A stretch of DNA of 64,000 nt from Desulfobacter hydrogenophilus (GTDB lineage Bacteria > Desulfobacterota > Desulfobacteria > Desulfobacterales > Desulfobacteraceae). A program made the position numbers and the translations under genes. The notes below the pieces were generated by a model. That model worked only from the letters and a program-made list of their open reading frames with translations, made no database searches and was not told the origin of the DNA. Location: assembly GCF_004319545.1 (NCBI RefSeq), contig NZ_CP036313.1, forward strand, positions 941,501 through 1,005,500. Direction: 5' to 3'. Below, in pieces: positions 38,206 through 46,611 of this stretch (positions within the stretch are counted from its first letter, which is position 1; each line of letters begins with the position of its first letter).

Positions 38206-39413
38206 TGGACACCTCCTATAAATACCTCGTTAAAAAATGAGGTTCTCAGCATTTTCATGCGAGATATTTTAGATTCAATCGAAATAACTGTTTTTTCAGC
38301 ATTATGGAGCTGTTCTTCGATGATACTCATCCCCTCACTTGGAGGAATTGGAATCATTATTTCGTCAAAGACTTCATTGGGGATTCTTTGCCTTCCGGTA
38401 GTCCCTGCCATACGCTTGATTGCATAGCCATGGACCCTATTAGTTCTACACAAATGGTATAAATACTCGCTACTGGTTTTGCGCGGTGAAATTACTATAA
38501 ACTCAGTAGATCCAACCCCGACGCTATCTTCCTTCAGGAAATCTACTATTGTAATTTTTCCGTTCTCAGCACATGGCGTTATTCGTGCAAAAAGGATGTC
38601 CTTATTTTTGAATCTTGCGCCACCACTTACTTTCTCTCGTGTTTCGATCTCACCCTCAATAGACATTGAATCATTACCTACGGCCGCCATTTCGCAAAAC
38701 TGGATTGGTTCACTTTTAGCGAGAGTATATCGGGGATTTATCTGAGCCATTTCAGAGAGAGGTTGAATTTTCCATCCTTTTGGAACTTCTCCCCAGTGAG
38801 TTTTTTCAGTTTGTTTAATTGTGCATCCTTTAAACAAGAAGTTTGACCTAATTGCTTTCCTCAGTATTTTTGCAGAGTCAAAAGCAACTTCACTTCGAGA
38901 AATAGCTTCCTCGACCTTCTCCAGCACTTCGAGGATCTCTTTCTGGCGCTCAATCGGCGGCAGTGGGAATTCCTGAATCGCAAGGGCCTTCCACTTGATG
39001 GTTGGTGAAAGAGACCCTTCCGAGATCGCTACTGCCCGATCCATAAACATGTCTGATTGCATGAAGAAAGGCAGCAGCCCGGGAATGATTTTACCGACCA
39101 CCTCTTCAAGAACCATGGCATGAGCCGAACAGATCCCCTCAAAGTCAGCAACAGCAACTTTTTTCTGATAGGCGCGTCGTTTACCAAAGATGATCTGGCC
39201 AGGGCGAACACGGAGTTTCTGTCCCTTTACATCTGCCGGAACGCCTCGTCGAGCAATACGCAGTGACTGAGGGTCTATATGTTCAAGGCCGACATAGACC
39301 TCTAAATCTGTTTCTGACGGCTCCACACGTTTCGAGATGTTCTTGGCAATCTCCCCGAACTTAACGATCTGCCACCCGTCCTTTATCTGTTTATCTGAAA
39401 GTTCTATTGCCAT
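38202..39413 (-). CDS. hsdS: Type I restriction specificity subunit
   Basis: 403 aa. Two target-recognition domains are separated by conserved helical regions: the first after WQIVKFGEIA, the central spacer FPLPPIERQKEILEVLEKVEEAISRSE, the second beginning PKGWKIQPLSEMAQINPR, and the terminal helix (SIIEEQLHNAEKTVISIESKIS). Each half recognises one part of a bipartite DNA site for both methylation and cleavage. It lies two bases after rhuM, and its stop overlaps the hsdR vestige. The recognition sequence cannot be read from the gene alone. Confidence 0.94.
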   Translation of the reverse strand: MAIELSDKQIKDGWQIVKFGEIAKNISKRVEPSETDLEVYVGLEHIDPQSLRIARRGVPADVKGQKLRVRPGQIIFGKRRAYQKKVAVADFEGICSAHAMVLEEVVGKIIPGLLPFFMQSDMFMDRAVAISEGSLSPTIKWKALAIQEFPLPPIERQKEILEVLEKVEEAISRSEVAFDSAKILRKAIRSNFLFKGCTIKQTEKTHWGEVPKGWKIQPLSEMAQINPRYTLAKSEPIQFCEMAAVGNDSMSIEGEIETREKVSGGARFKNKDILFARITPCAENGKITIVDFLKEDSVGVGSTEFIVISPRKTSSEYLYHLCRTNRVHGYAIKRMAGTTGRQRIPNEVFDEIMIPIPPSEGMSIIEEQLHNAEKTVISIESKISRMKMLRTSFFNEVFIGGVQ

Positions 39414-39415
39414 GG

Positions 39416-40504
39416 CTACACATCCTCGGATTTTTTCTTAGCTCTTTGCGGTTTTTTCTTGGAGGTGGATTCAATCTGTCCAACCACTTTATCAAAATCG
39501 CTGATTTGCTTGCTCGATTCAGTCAGGCGGTTCGTGTGAAATTTATCATACTCACCTTCCGCCAATTGTTTGGCCATTTCATGTGAGATTTTGCCAGCAT
39601 GTGTAAGAATATTCCGATCGTTGAGAGTCATGAAGCTGTCTAATTTTTTTATCCAATCCAACATATACATAGGAACGCGGCGCATGGCCTGTCCCTGTGC
39701 AAAAATCAGGTATTGCTCAACCAGATTGTTCAGTGCCGCCAGTTCATCTTCATCAAGGTAATTCTTGGCAATGGTCACATCCTGTTTGCGGACTTTGGCA
39801 CCACGGTAATTGGTAAGACCCATGTTCGGCTTGTCGGCATCTGCTCTTGAATGAATGATTTCCGCTGCGGTCTGTCCGGTAATCGCCCAGTGCATTTTGT
39901 TCTGGACTGTTTTGAAAAATTCAATGCTCATATCCAGCGTTGGATCATAGTCGATACTGGTGGCGTAAATATCGGTAATTTTCTGATAAAAACGACGCTC
40001 AGAAGTGCGAATATCCTGAATACGCCGTTCAAGTTCCTCAAAGTAGTCAAAGGGCAAGTCCGGGTTTTTCAGGCGTTCATCGTCCAGCAGAAATCCTTTC
40101 TTGATAAACTCGGTGAGTTGCTGAGTTGCCCAGATGCGAAATCGGGTTGCCACATGGCTTTTCACCCGGTAGCCAACTGAAATAATCATGTCCAGATTGT
40201 AAAAGTCGACCATGCGGGCAACGTCTCGTTTCCCCTCTTTTTGAACTATCCGGAATTTCCGGATAGTTGCTTCAGGAGCCAGCTCGCCTTCATCATACAC
40301 ATTTTGTATGTGCTCACTGATGGTTCGAACATCTTTTTGAAACAGCTCCGCCATCAATCTTTGGGAAAGCCATACCGATTCATCTTCAAAACGAACATCC
40401 AGTTTCAGTTTACCGTCCTCAGCCTGATAAACCAGAAACTGTCCTTTGGCGGGCTCTAACCCACTTTCATCAGCCTTATGTGGTTTGTTTTTGTGATCTG
40501 TCAT
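39416..40504 (-). CDS. rhuM: RhuM-family protein within the hsd operon
   Basis: 362 aa. The N-terminal half (EDESVWLSQRLMAELFQKDVRT, about 35-60, then YNLDMIISVGYRVKS) is the RhuM/virulence-associated HTH-like fold. The C-terminal half has ITGQTAAEII, KNYLDEDEL and HAGKISHEMA and a lysine-rich tail. The family is encoded in many type I restriction operons between hsdM and hsdS; related domains also occur in Fic-associated proteins, but no catalytic motif is visible. Its start overlaps the hsdM stop by 4 bases. A second copy is partly present at the left window edge. Confidence 0.92.
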   Translation of the reverse strand: MTDHKNKPHKADESGLEPAKGQFLVYQAEDGKLKLDVRFEDESVWLSQRLMAELFQKDVRTISEHIQNVYDEGELAPEATIRKFRIVQKEGKRDVARMVDFYNLDMIISVGYRVKSHVATRFRIWATQQLTEFIKKGFLLDDERLKNPDLPFDYFEELERRIQDIRTSERRFYQKITDIYATSIDYDPTLDMSIEFFKTVQNKMHWAITGQTAAEIIHSRADADKPNMGLTNYRGAKVRKQDVTIAKNYLDEDELAALNNLVEQYLIFAQGQAMRRVPMYMLDWIKKLDSFMTLNDRNILTHAGKISHEMAKQLAEGEYDKFHTNRLTESSKQISDFDKVVGQIESTSKKKPQRAKKKSEDV

Positions 40505-42006
40505 ACTCCCACCTTGTCTTCCTGGTCATTGAGGATAATCCCAATTTCAGCCAATGCTGCAAAAAGTTTCTTAGACTGCTTTTTGAGTTCAACCCGGCCG
40601 ACCTGCCAAGCCTCGATGGTTGACTCCAAACTCTGACCATCACCATTTGTGCCGTTGTGAACGTACAGAGGGATCGAGAGGTTGTGCATGTTCTCTCTGA
40701 TCTCTTCAATATCCGTCAATCGTGCGATCTCTTCATGGCCTTCCGGCTCAAAATAAGCCGCCACCAGCCGTTCAAGATTCTTGTCACTCAGGAAGCTGAA
40801 TGCTCTTTCCCGGGTTACTTCCTTAACACCGTTTATGAACAGCACTTTATTCTTTCTTCCCTCTGGTTTGTTCATGCACAGGATGACCACGCATGATTCC
40901 ATGGGAGAGTTGTAAAACAGGTTGGGCCCCAGGCCGATGACAGCCTCAATCATGTCGGTCTCAATGACCTTCTTGCGGATGTCTGCTTCCGAATCTCTGA
41001 ACAGTACGCCGTGGGGCCAAAGCATGGAAGCTCTGCCGGTTTTGGGATTCAGGCTTTTGATGATGTGTTGGAAGAATGCATAGTCGGCACAACCTTGAGA
41101 AGGCACACCGAATTCATTACGATTGAAAGGATCTGCACTGAATTTGCTTCTATCCCATTTCTTGATTGAATACGGCGGATTGGCAAAAATAACGTCAAAC
41201 TGCTTTAAGCGGTCGTATTCAAGAAACTTCGGTTCCGCGAGGGTATCCCCACGCTGAATATCAAATTCCTCAATGTCGTGAAGGAACATGTTCATTCTGG
41301 CGATGGCGCTGGTCAGCAGGTTCACTTCCTGCCCGAACAGTTTTGCCGTGCGCCATTCTTTGCCACACTTTCGCAAATCCATCACCGCATTGAGAAGCAT
41401 CCCGCCGGTGCCGCAGGTCGGGTCATAGGCGCTTTCACCGGGTTTCAGCTCCATGACTCTTGTCATGAGGTGGACAACCGTTCTGTTGGTATAAAATTCA
41501 GCGGCTGTATGGCCGGAATCATCAGCGAATTTTTTAATAAGGTATTCGTAAGCCGCCCCCAGATCGTCCTGGGTCACTGCGCTTATACCCAGAGGGATCT
41601 TGCTGAAATGTTCCACCAGAGATGCAAGCAGATGATCCGGAAGCCGTTCTTTATTGGTCCATTGTGCATCACCGAATACGCCATATAGACGCTGGTTACT
41701 TTTCTCTATGGTCCGCAGCGCTTTTTGTATGAAAGCACCGATGTTGGTCGAGGTTTCACGAAGCGTGTTCCAACGGGCGGATTCGGGAATTATAAAACGA
41801 TGCTGCTCAGGCAATACCGCGAACTGGTCATCTCCATCCGAAAAGGCAAGGGCTTCCTCATACTCGTCCTTATAAACATCAGATAGCCTTTTATAGAAAA
41901 GCAGCGGGAAGATATACTGTTTGTAGTCGGAAGCGTCGATTTGCCCCCTTAAGAATTCTGCTGCTCCCCAGAGCATGCTTTCCAGTTGTTGTTGTGAAAG
42001 ACTCAT
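40501..42006 (-). CDS. hsdM: Type I DNA (adenine-N6) methyltransferase, second HsdM
   Basis: 501 aa. N-terminal HsdM helical bundle (SMLWGAAEFLRGQIDASDYKQYIFP); then the methyltransferase core with S-adenosylmethionine motif YDPTCGTGGML (about 195) and catalytic NPPYS (about 275). It is complete. It differs clearly from the adjacent HsdM (42003-43502), for example NPPYS against NPPFS, so the two are paralogues rather than a recent duplication. Both starts and stops overlap neighbours by 4 bases, so both are likely made. A heterodimeric M1/M2 enzyme is the natural reading. Confidence 0.93.
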   Translation of the reverse strand: MSLSQQQLESMLWGAAEFLRGQIDASDYKQYIFPLLFYKRLSDVYKDEYEEALAFSDGDDQFAVLPEQHRFIIPESARWNTLRETSTNIGAFIQKALRTIEKSNQRLYGVFGDAQWTNKERLPDHLLASLVEHFSKIPLGISAVTQDDLGAAYEYLIKKFADDSGHTAAEFYTNRTVVHLMTRVMELKPGESAYDPTCGTGGMLLNAVMDLRKCGKEWRTAKLFGQEVNLLTSAIARMNMFLHDIEEFDIQRGDTLAEPKFLEYDRLKQFDVIFANPPYSIKKWDRSKFSADPFNRNEFGVPSQGCADYAFFQHIIKSLNPKTGRASMLWPHGVLFRDSEADIRKKVIETDMIEAVIGLGPNLFYNSPMESCVVILCMNKPEGRKNKVLFINGVKEVTRERAFSFLSDKNLERLVAAYFEPEGHEEIARLTDIEEIRENMHNLSIPLYVHNGTNGDGQSLESTIEAWQVGRVELKKQSKKLFAALAEIGIILNDQEDKVGV

Positions 42007-43502
42007 AGTTCAAACCCCTCCCGTTCAAGCAGCAGTTCCAGTTCATTTTCCGCAATTTCAAGTTCAGCCAGTTTGGCTTTGAAATCCCGGAGGGCTTCTT
42101 CTACGGTTATCTTTTCTTCTTCGAGCGGCTTTTGGACGTACCTTGCAATATTAAGATTAAAATCATTTTCCTTGAGTTCGGCATACTCAACCCAGCGGGT
42201 AACGCCTTCTTCCTCAAAAGGTTTCTGCTTTTGTTTCTTGTAAAGCTGATATATCTCGTCGGCCTGTTCCTTGGACATTGTGTTTTGAGCTCGGCCTTTG
42301 GTATAGATTTCTTCCGCATTGATAAACAGCACCGGTGATTTTGCTTTGACTGATTTTCTCAAAACAAGAATGGAGGCGGGAATGCCTGTTCCATAGAATA
42401 AATTGCCTGCCAGTCCAATCACCGCTTCTATAGCACCCAAATCCAAGAGTTTTTTCCGGATCTTCGCTTCCGTACCGGATCTGAACAGAACCCCATGAGG
42501 AAGAACAACTGTCATCCGGCCGCTGCCTTCCTTCATGGAAGTGTACATGTGCATGACCCATGCAAAATCACCATTCGTCTTGGGTGCCAGTCCGAACGTG
42601 TGTCTGTTAAAAGGATCAGAAGACCACATCTCATGGCCCCATTCCTTTAGGCTGAAAGGAGGATTTGCGATCACGCAGTCGAACTGTTCCAGGCGGTCAT
42701 AAGTCAAAAACTTCGGATCTCTCAGAGTGTCTCCACGCCTGATTTCAAAATCTTCCATACCGTGGAGGTATAGGTTCATCCGGGCGATCGCTTCAGTTGT
42801 CAGATTTTTTTCCTGCCCTTTGAGCTTCAGCAAACGTGGGTCCCCACCATGTTCACGCACATGATGAACGGTTTCCAAGAGCATGCCGCCAGTTCCGCAG
42901 GCTGGGTCATAAACGGTTTCGTCGGGCTGAGGGTCCAGTACATTTACCATCAAACGGACAATTGAGCGTGGCGTATAAAATTCCCCGGCCTTTTTGTTGG
43001 CCTTATCCGCAAATCGCTTGATCAAATATTCATAGGCTCTTCCCATGTCGTCATCACGAACATGACCGACACCAAGCCTTATTTTGTTAAAGTGATTCAG
43101 GAGCTGGAGGAGTAGATGGTCCGGCAGTCGTTCTTTATTGGTCCAAGGCGCATCTCCGAAAATTCCATAGAGACGGTCATTTTTCTTTTCGATTCCAAGA
43201 AAAGCAGCTTTCAGCGCTTTGCCAACATCTTTTGTTGCGGCAATGACATTGTCCCAATGGCACCCCCCCGGTACCTCTATTCGATGCTGCTCAGATGCTT
43301 TTGCCATCTCTGCGTCGCCATAAAATTCCATGGCTTCTTCAAATTCTTCATCATAAACGTCACAAACCCGCTTAAAGAAAAGTATGGGAAAGATGTATGT
43401 TTTATAGTCGGACGCATCGATAGGTCCTGTAATAATATGTGCCGCTTCCCATAAATGACGCTCAAGGTCATTAAGCGATAGCTTGCTTTTTTTATCATTC
43501 AT
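42003..43502 (-). CDS. hsdM: Type I DNA (adenine-N6) methyltransferase, first HsdM
   Basis: 499 aa. Same fold as its neighbour: LNDLERHLWEAAHIITGPIDAS at the N-terminus, SAM motif YDPACGTGGML (about 193), catalytic NPPFSLKEWG (about 270) and a C-terminal coiled coil that binds HsdS. Sequence similarity to the following HsdM is moderate. It is the first methylase gene after the small HTH regulator. The two HsdM proteins may contact the two half-sites of the HsdS protein separately. Confidence 0.93.
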   Translation of the reverse strand: MNDKKSKLSLNDLERHLWEAAHIITGPIDASDYKTYIFPILFFKRVCDVYDEEFEEAMEFYGDAEMAKASEQHRIEVPGGCHWDNVIAATKDVGKALKAAFLGIEKKNDRLYGIFGDAPWTNKERLPDHLLLQLLNHFNKIRLGVGHVRDDDMGRAYEYLIKRFADKANKKAGEFYTPRSIVRLMVNVLDPQPDETVYDPACGTGGMLLETVHHVREHGGDPRLLKLKGQEKNLTTEAIARMNLYLHGMEDFEIRRGDTLRDPKFLTYDRLEQFDCVIANPPFSLKEWGHEMWSSDPFNRHTFGLAPKTNGDFAWVMHMYTSMKEGSGRMTVVLPHGVLFRSGTEAKIRKKLLDLGAIEAVIGLAGNLFYGTGIPASILVLRKSVKAKSPVLFINAEEIYTKGRAQNTMSKEQADEIYQLYKKQKQKPFEEEGVTRWVEYAELKENDFNLNIARYVQKPLEEEKITVEEALRDFKAKLAELEIAENELELLLEREGFEL

Positions 43503-43534
43503 CTTTGGTCTTCAATCTTTCCGAGGTATTAATC

Positions 43535-43738
43535 TTATTTTTCATCGGTCCTGTCAGATGCCGCGCCGCCAGCCTCAACCCAAGCGTCAACCTGTTCTTT
43601 TTTAAATTTCCACAGGCGTCCCATTCGATGAGAGGGCATTCCGTGCTTATCGATCCACTTGTAAACGGTGTCTTTACTGACCCCGAGGTGTTTGCATATT
43701 TCGTCCACTGACAACCAGCGATCATCCAAGTCTACCAT
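43535..43738 (-). CDS. Helix-turn-helix regulator/excisionase-like protein
   Basis: 67 aa from ATG 43738, chosen because AGGAG lies 8 bases upstream; the frame is open to 43783. The sequence WLSVDEICKHLGVSKDTVYKW is a MerR-like helix-turn-helix and MGRLWKFKKEQVDAWVE is the following strand and helix, as in HTH_17/excisionase proteins. It heads the hsd operon and may control its expression or assist integrase. A GAGTC/GACTC inverted repeat at 43785-43818 lies just upstream as a possible operator. Confidence 0.82.
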   Translation of the reverse strand: MVDLDDRWLSVDEICKHLGVSKDTVYKWIDKHGMPSHRMGRLWKFKKEQVDAWVEAGGAASDRTDEK

Positions 43739-44009
43739 GTATAAAACTCCTATAGGGCTTGATAAATCTTTGATAGCCTTCAACTGAGTCGATACAGATT
43801 GCTTTTCTATACGGACTCGTTCTTTTCTTTCTTGTTAAGCTACTCAAATGGGGAAATAAAGTCAAACGTCCTTTTATGATTTAAAATGATTTAACCTGTT
43901 TTTGATCGTTCTCATCGAATCAAAAAATAAAAAAACACTTTGTCTTTTTGGCTTGGTACAAGATTTTCAAGGTAAATCGGGGATCGGTTTCTACCAATCC
44001 CCAAAAATT

Positions 44010-44663
44010 TTATTTGTAAAGATTATCAATCCAGTGGATAGCCTCTGTATCGCTGACTTTTCCAAGATACCGCTGGGTAGTTGATATATTTGCATGGCGG
44101 AGAATTATTTTTGAAACGATTTCAATGGGAACCCCTGACCTGCTGGCGTAAGTAGCGGCGTGTCATCTAAGATCATGGGGGTTCAAATTCACATTTATCA
44201 TTTTCCCTGCATTTTGAACAATTTCACGGGCCCTGGTGTATCCTATTGGGAACACGTTGTGGTCATCTTCAATATTTACTGAGGAGATATAATTCCGTAG
44301 TCGATCTGCTACTTTTTTGGGGATAAAAACAATTTCGGTCTGATTTCCGCTTTTCGGTTCTGATAAAACCAGTTTCCGGCCATGTACATTTTTGACTTTT
44401 AATTTCAGGACCTCTCCAACTCTCATACCTCCTCTGACCACCTATTCCAGTAGCAACCGGTTTCTGGAATTATCCATTTTGAAAATAATTTCATCGCTTG
44501 GCCAAAAACCCCATGATATCTTCGGATGTGATTTTTGATATTTCTGAATTGCCATAATCTTTTTTAAAACCGGTCAAAAAAAGTTGATAATTTTTTATAG
44601 TGTTTTTTTTGAATTCATTTTTTGATAACCAAGAAAAGTGTCGATTGCATTTGATGTTTTCAT
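44010..44663 (-). pseudogene. Tyrosine recombinase (integrase), decayed
   Basis: A GGAG-preceded ATG at 44663 starts MKTSNAIDTFLGYQKM. The frame shifts in an A-run, then NYQLFLTGFKKDYGNSEI (core-binding domain) follows; a second shift or deletion follows KR near 44500; then RNRLLLE is interrupted by TAG, and MRVGEVLKL to NPHDLR (44163-44441) is interrupted by TGA at the second R of HDLRR. The rest, with ILRHANISTTQRYLGK, is intact to TAA 44010. Catalytic Arg, Lys, HxxR, His and Tyr are all still encoded, but in pieces. The gene cannot make a working enzyme without recoding. Confidence 0.87.
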
Positions 44664-45158
44664 GATACTCTCCTTTGATAAAAAATTGTCTTTTCGCCTG
44701 GGAATAGGCCTCAACCGAATATTTTACAAATCATGATCTATTTTTTCAACTGATAGACCATGATCAGACAGGGCAATCGCATGTAGATTTCGGTTATAAT
44801 AAATTCAATGGGTTAGAAAGCATGATTTCAACATTTATCTTCAATTCTAACCTCACAATCTGTCTATTATGTGACTTGTAACTACTGCCCGTATAGGATC
44901 TGCCGGAAACACGAATTCTTGCCCAAGACGTGGATCTTCATGGAATCCGGATCAATGAAAAGATAGACAAAAGGCAATTGTCCTTGTCCAACGCCCCTTT
45001 AACGTTGATTTTTCGTACCAGACCCGGTATGGATTAGCCAGTTTAAACGACACCATGGGCTGACCTGGTATATTGACATTCAGGCTCAATCCACAACTAA
45101 ATATAAAAGTAATTCAACGAGTTATTGTAATGTTCATATACCCCCATTGGAGAAGGCT
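44664..45158. other. Gene-free right edge of the defence island
   Basis: 495 bases. Two inverted repeats are visible: ATCATGATCTAT (44730-44741) with ATAGACCATGAT (44753-44764), and GGTTAGAA (44811-44818) with TTCTAACC (44845-44852). They could be integrase arm sites, an attachment site or promoter operators. A short coding-like stretch around 44905-45030 has no recognisable family. The ABC operon begins at its right end. Confidence 0.35.
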
Positions 45159-45854
45159 ATGCGGTTTGAATGCAGGGGCCTGACCTTCACCTACCCGGAG
45201 GCGGACAAACCGGTTCTGGAAAATCTTAATTTTTCCATGGCCGCACCGGGATTTAATGCTGTTTTCGGGCCATCAGGCGTGGGGAAAACCTCTTTTGCAA
45301 GAATTCTTGCCGGTGGCAACAATGGCCCCGGGGGCGATGCGTTGATTTATGAAGGCATTTCCACCATCTTGTATTCTTACAACCAGGAACGCTTGCCCGG
45401 CTGGTCCTGTACCGGCAGCCACCTGGAGAAGGTGTGCCCCCCAAAAAATTCAGATCTTAGAAAGGAACTTATCAAAATTTTCAAAGTGGACGCCTTTTTG
45501 GGATCACGATTCTCCCAGTTGTCCATGGGCCAGCAGAACCGGATGAACCTTATCCGTTACCTTATCCAGGACTTTGATTTACTGATACTGGATGAAAGCC
45601 TTGCCAATGTGGATGAAGCCTTGAGGGAAACCATTGTCCTGGCCATAAAAGAGATATTTCCGACCAAGCTGTTTCTTTATATTTCCCACAATCTCATGGA
45701 AGTGGCACGATTCTGCAAAGACATCCTGGTGTTAAGCCATCCCGGAAAAGGCAAAGGTGCCGTCGTGGTGCAAGGCCAGAATTATAAAACAGGATATACG
45801 GCCACCCCCCAGGCCATTGACCGGTCCATGCTGGAGATTATGAATGCTGTTTAG
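45159..45854 (+). CDS. ABC transporter ATPase of the 45-47.6 kb operon
   Basis: 231 aa from ATG 45159; the frame is open at TTG 45147, but GGAG is correctly spaced for the ATG. Walker A is FGPSGVGKTSFAR (about 32), Walker B LLILDESLANVD, and the signature is a divergent LSMGQQNRMNLIRY in place of LSGGQ. The protein is smaller than most SsuB/TauB ATPases. It energises import with the permease and binding protein encoded next, with an 11-base overlap to the permease gene. Confidence 0.85.
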   Translation: MRFECRGLTFTYPEADKPVLENLNFSMAAPGFNAVFGPSGVGKTSFARILAGGNNGPGGDALIYEGISTILYSYNQERLPGWSCTGSHLEKVCPPKNSDLRKELIKIFKVDAFLGSRFSQLSMGQQNRMNLIRYLIQDFDLLILDESLANVDEALRETIVLAIKEIFPTKLFLYISHNLMEVARFCKDILVLSHPGKGKGAVVVQGQNYKTGYTATPQAIDRSMLEIMNAV

Positions 45855-46611
45855 ACGAATCTACCAGTTTCTGATTGTCTATTGCTTAGGTGTTACCGGG
45901 CTTTTAGCCATCAAATACGGTGCTGGCCTGTCCAACTATGTTATCCCCGGTTTAGCGCTGATTTTTGATACGGCACACCGAATGTTGGCCGGCTATTTTC
46001 TTGACGTGCTCAATACCCTTTCCGTCACTGTACTGGGCCAGATGATTTCCATTTTCATGGCCTTTTTTGTGGGAATCATCGGCCGTAAATCATCTTGGGC
46101 AGGCTCGTTTATCAAGGTCATGGCTTACAACATCCAGGCCTATCCCATTGTTGCCCTGGCACCGATCATTTTTATTCTCATGGGGGACGGATTTTTATCC
46201 CGCCTGCTCATTGCCTCCATGATCTGTTATTTTCCTTTGCTCCTGTCGGTGTTGGGAATCATGGCCTCGCCCATAAAGGACATTGAACATTTTTATATTG
46301 CCACCGGCCGGATGCGCTGGCAGCTGGAAGTCAAAATCCGGGCCTTTGAAAATTTAAACAAGCTGACCACAGTGATTGCAGGATCATCCACACTGGCCAT
46401 GGCAGGGACCATTGTGGCCGAATTTATTGCCGCAGACCAAGGCATTGGTTACAGTATACGCATCGCCCTGTACCAGAGCGATCTTGCCTGCATTCTTGTG
46501 GCCCTGTTTTCCATTGGTATTATCATCTCGGTTTACCAAGGCATTTTGGAAACTGTCGGTGAACAGATGAAAAACAAATGGTTCACCCCAAAGGGAGGAG
46601 ATCTGATATGA
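45844..46611 (+). CDS. ABC transporter permease, nitrate/sulfonate/taurine type
   Basis: 255 aa with about six membrane helices. The EAA-like loop is present in the region ATGRMRWQLEVKIRAFENLN and AMAGTIVAEFIAADQGIGY, typical of SsuC/TauC-type (BPD_transp_1) permeases. It forms the channel for the substrate delivered by the downstream binding protein. The start overlaps the ATPase end, and its TGA overlaps the next ATG (ATGA at 46608-46611). Confidence 0.85.
   Translation: MLFRRIYQFLIVYCLGVTGLLAIKYGAGLSNYVIPGLALIFDTAHRMLAGYFLDVLNTLSVTVLGQMISIFMAFFVGIIGRKSSWAGSFIKVMAYNIQAYPIVALAPIIFILMGDGFLSRLLIASMICYFPLLLSVLGIMASPIKDIEHFYIATGRMRWQLEVKIRAFENLNKLTTVIAGSSTLAMAGTIVAEFIAADQGIGYSIRIALYQSDLACILVALFSIGIIISVYQGILETVGEQMKNKWFTPKGGDLI

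Larger units (their letters stand above)
31014..44663 (-). mobile_element. Type I restriction-modification defence island
   Basis: A minus-strand run: HTH regulator, hsdM, hsdM, rhuM, hsdS, an hsdR vestige, trlF, AlbA_2/HATPase and hsdR, flanked on the right by a decayed tyrosine integrase. Most junctions are 4-base overlaps or gaps under 10 bases. The flanks are a plus-strand antiporter gene and a plus-strand ABC operon. Left edge lies somewhere in 30761-31013, where CAGGTTCC-A(7) occurs twice (30913 and 30964). No clear attachment repeats were found. The limits are approximate. Confidence 0.75.

Noticed and set aside
44157..44162. The integrase TGA read as selenocysteine or a recoded codon
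   Set aside because: It replaces the arginine of HDLRR, no selenocysteine-type hairpin is obvious, and the gene has further frameshifts and a TAG.
44163..44441. 92-codon frame taken as a complete small protein
   Set aside because: It is the central piece of the decayed integrase; both ends are interrupting stop codons within conserved motifs.
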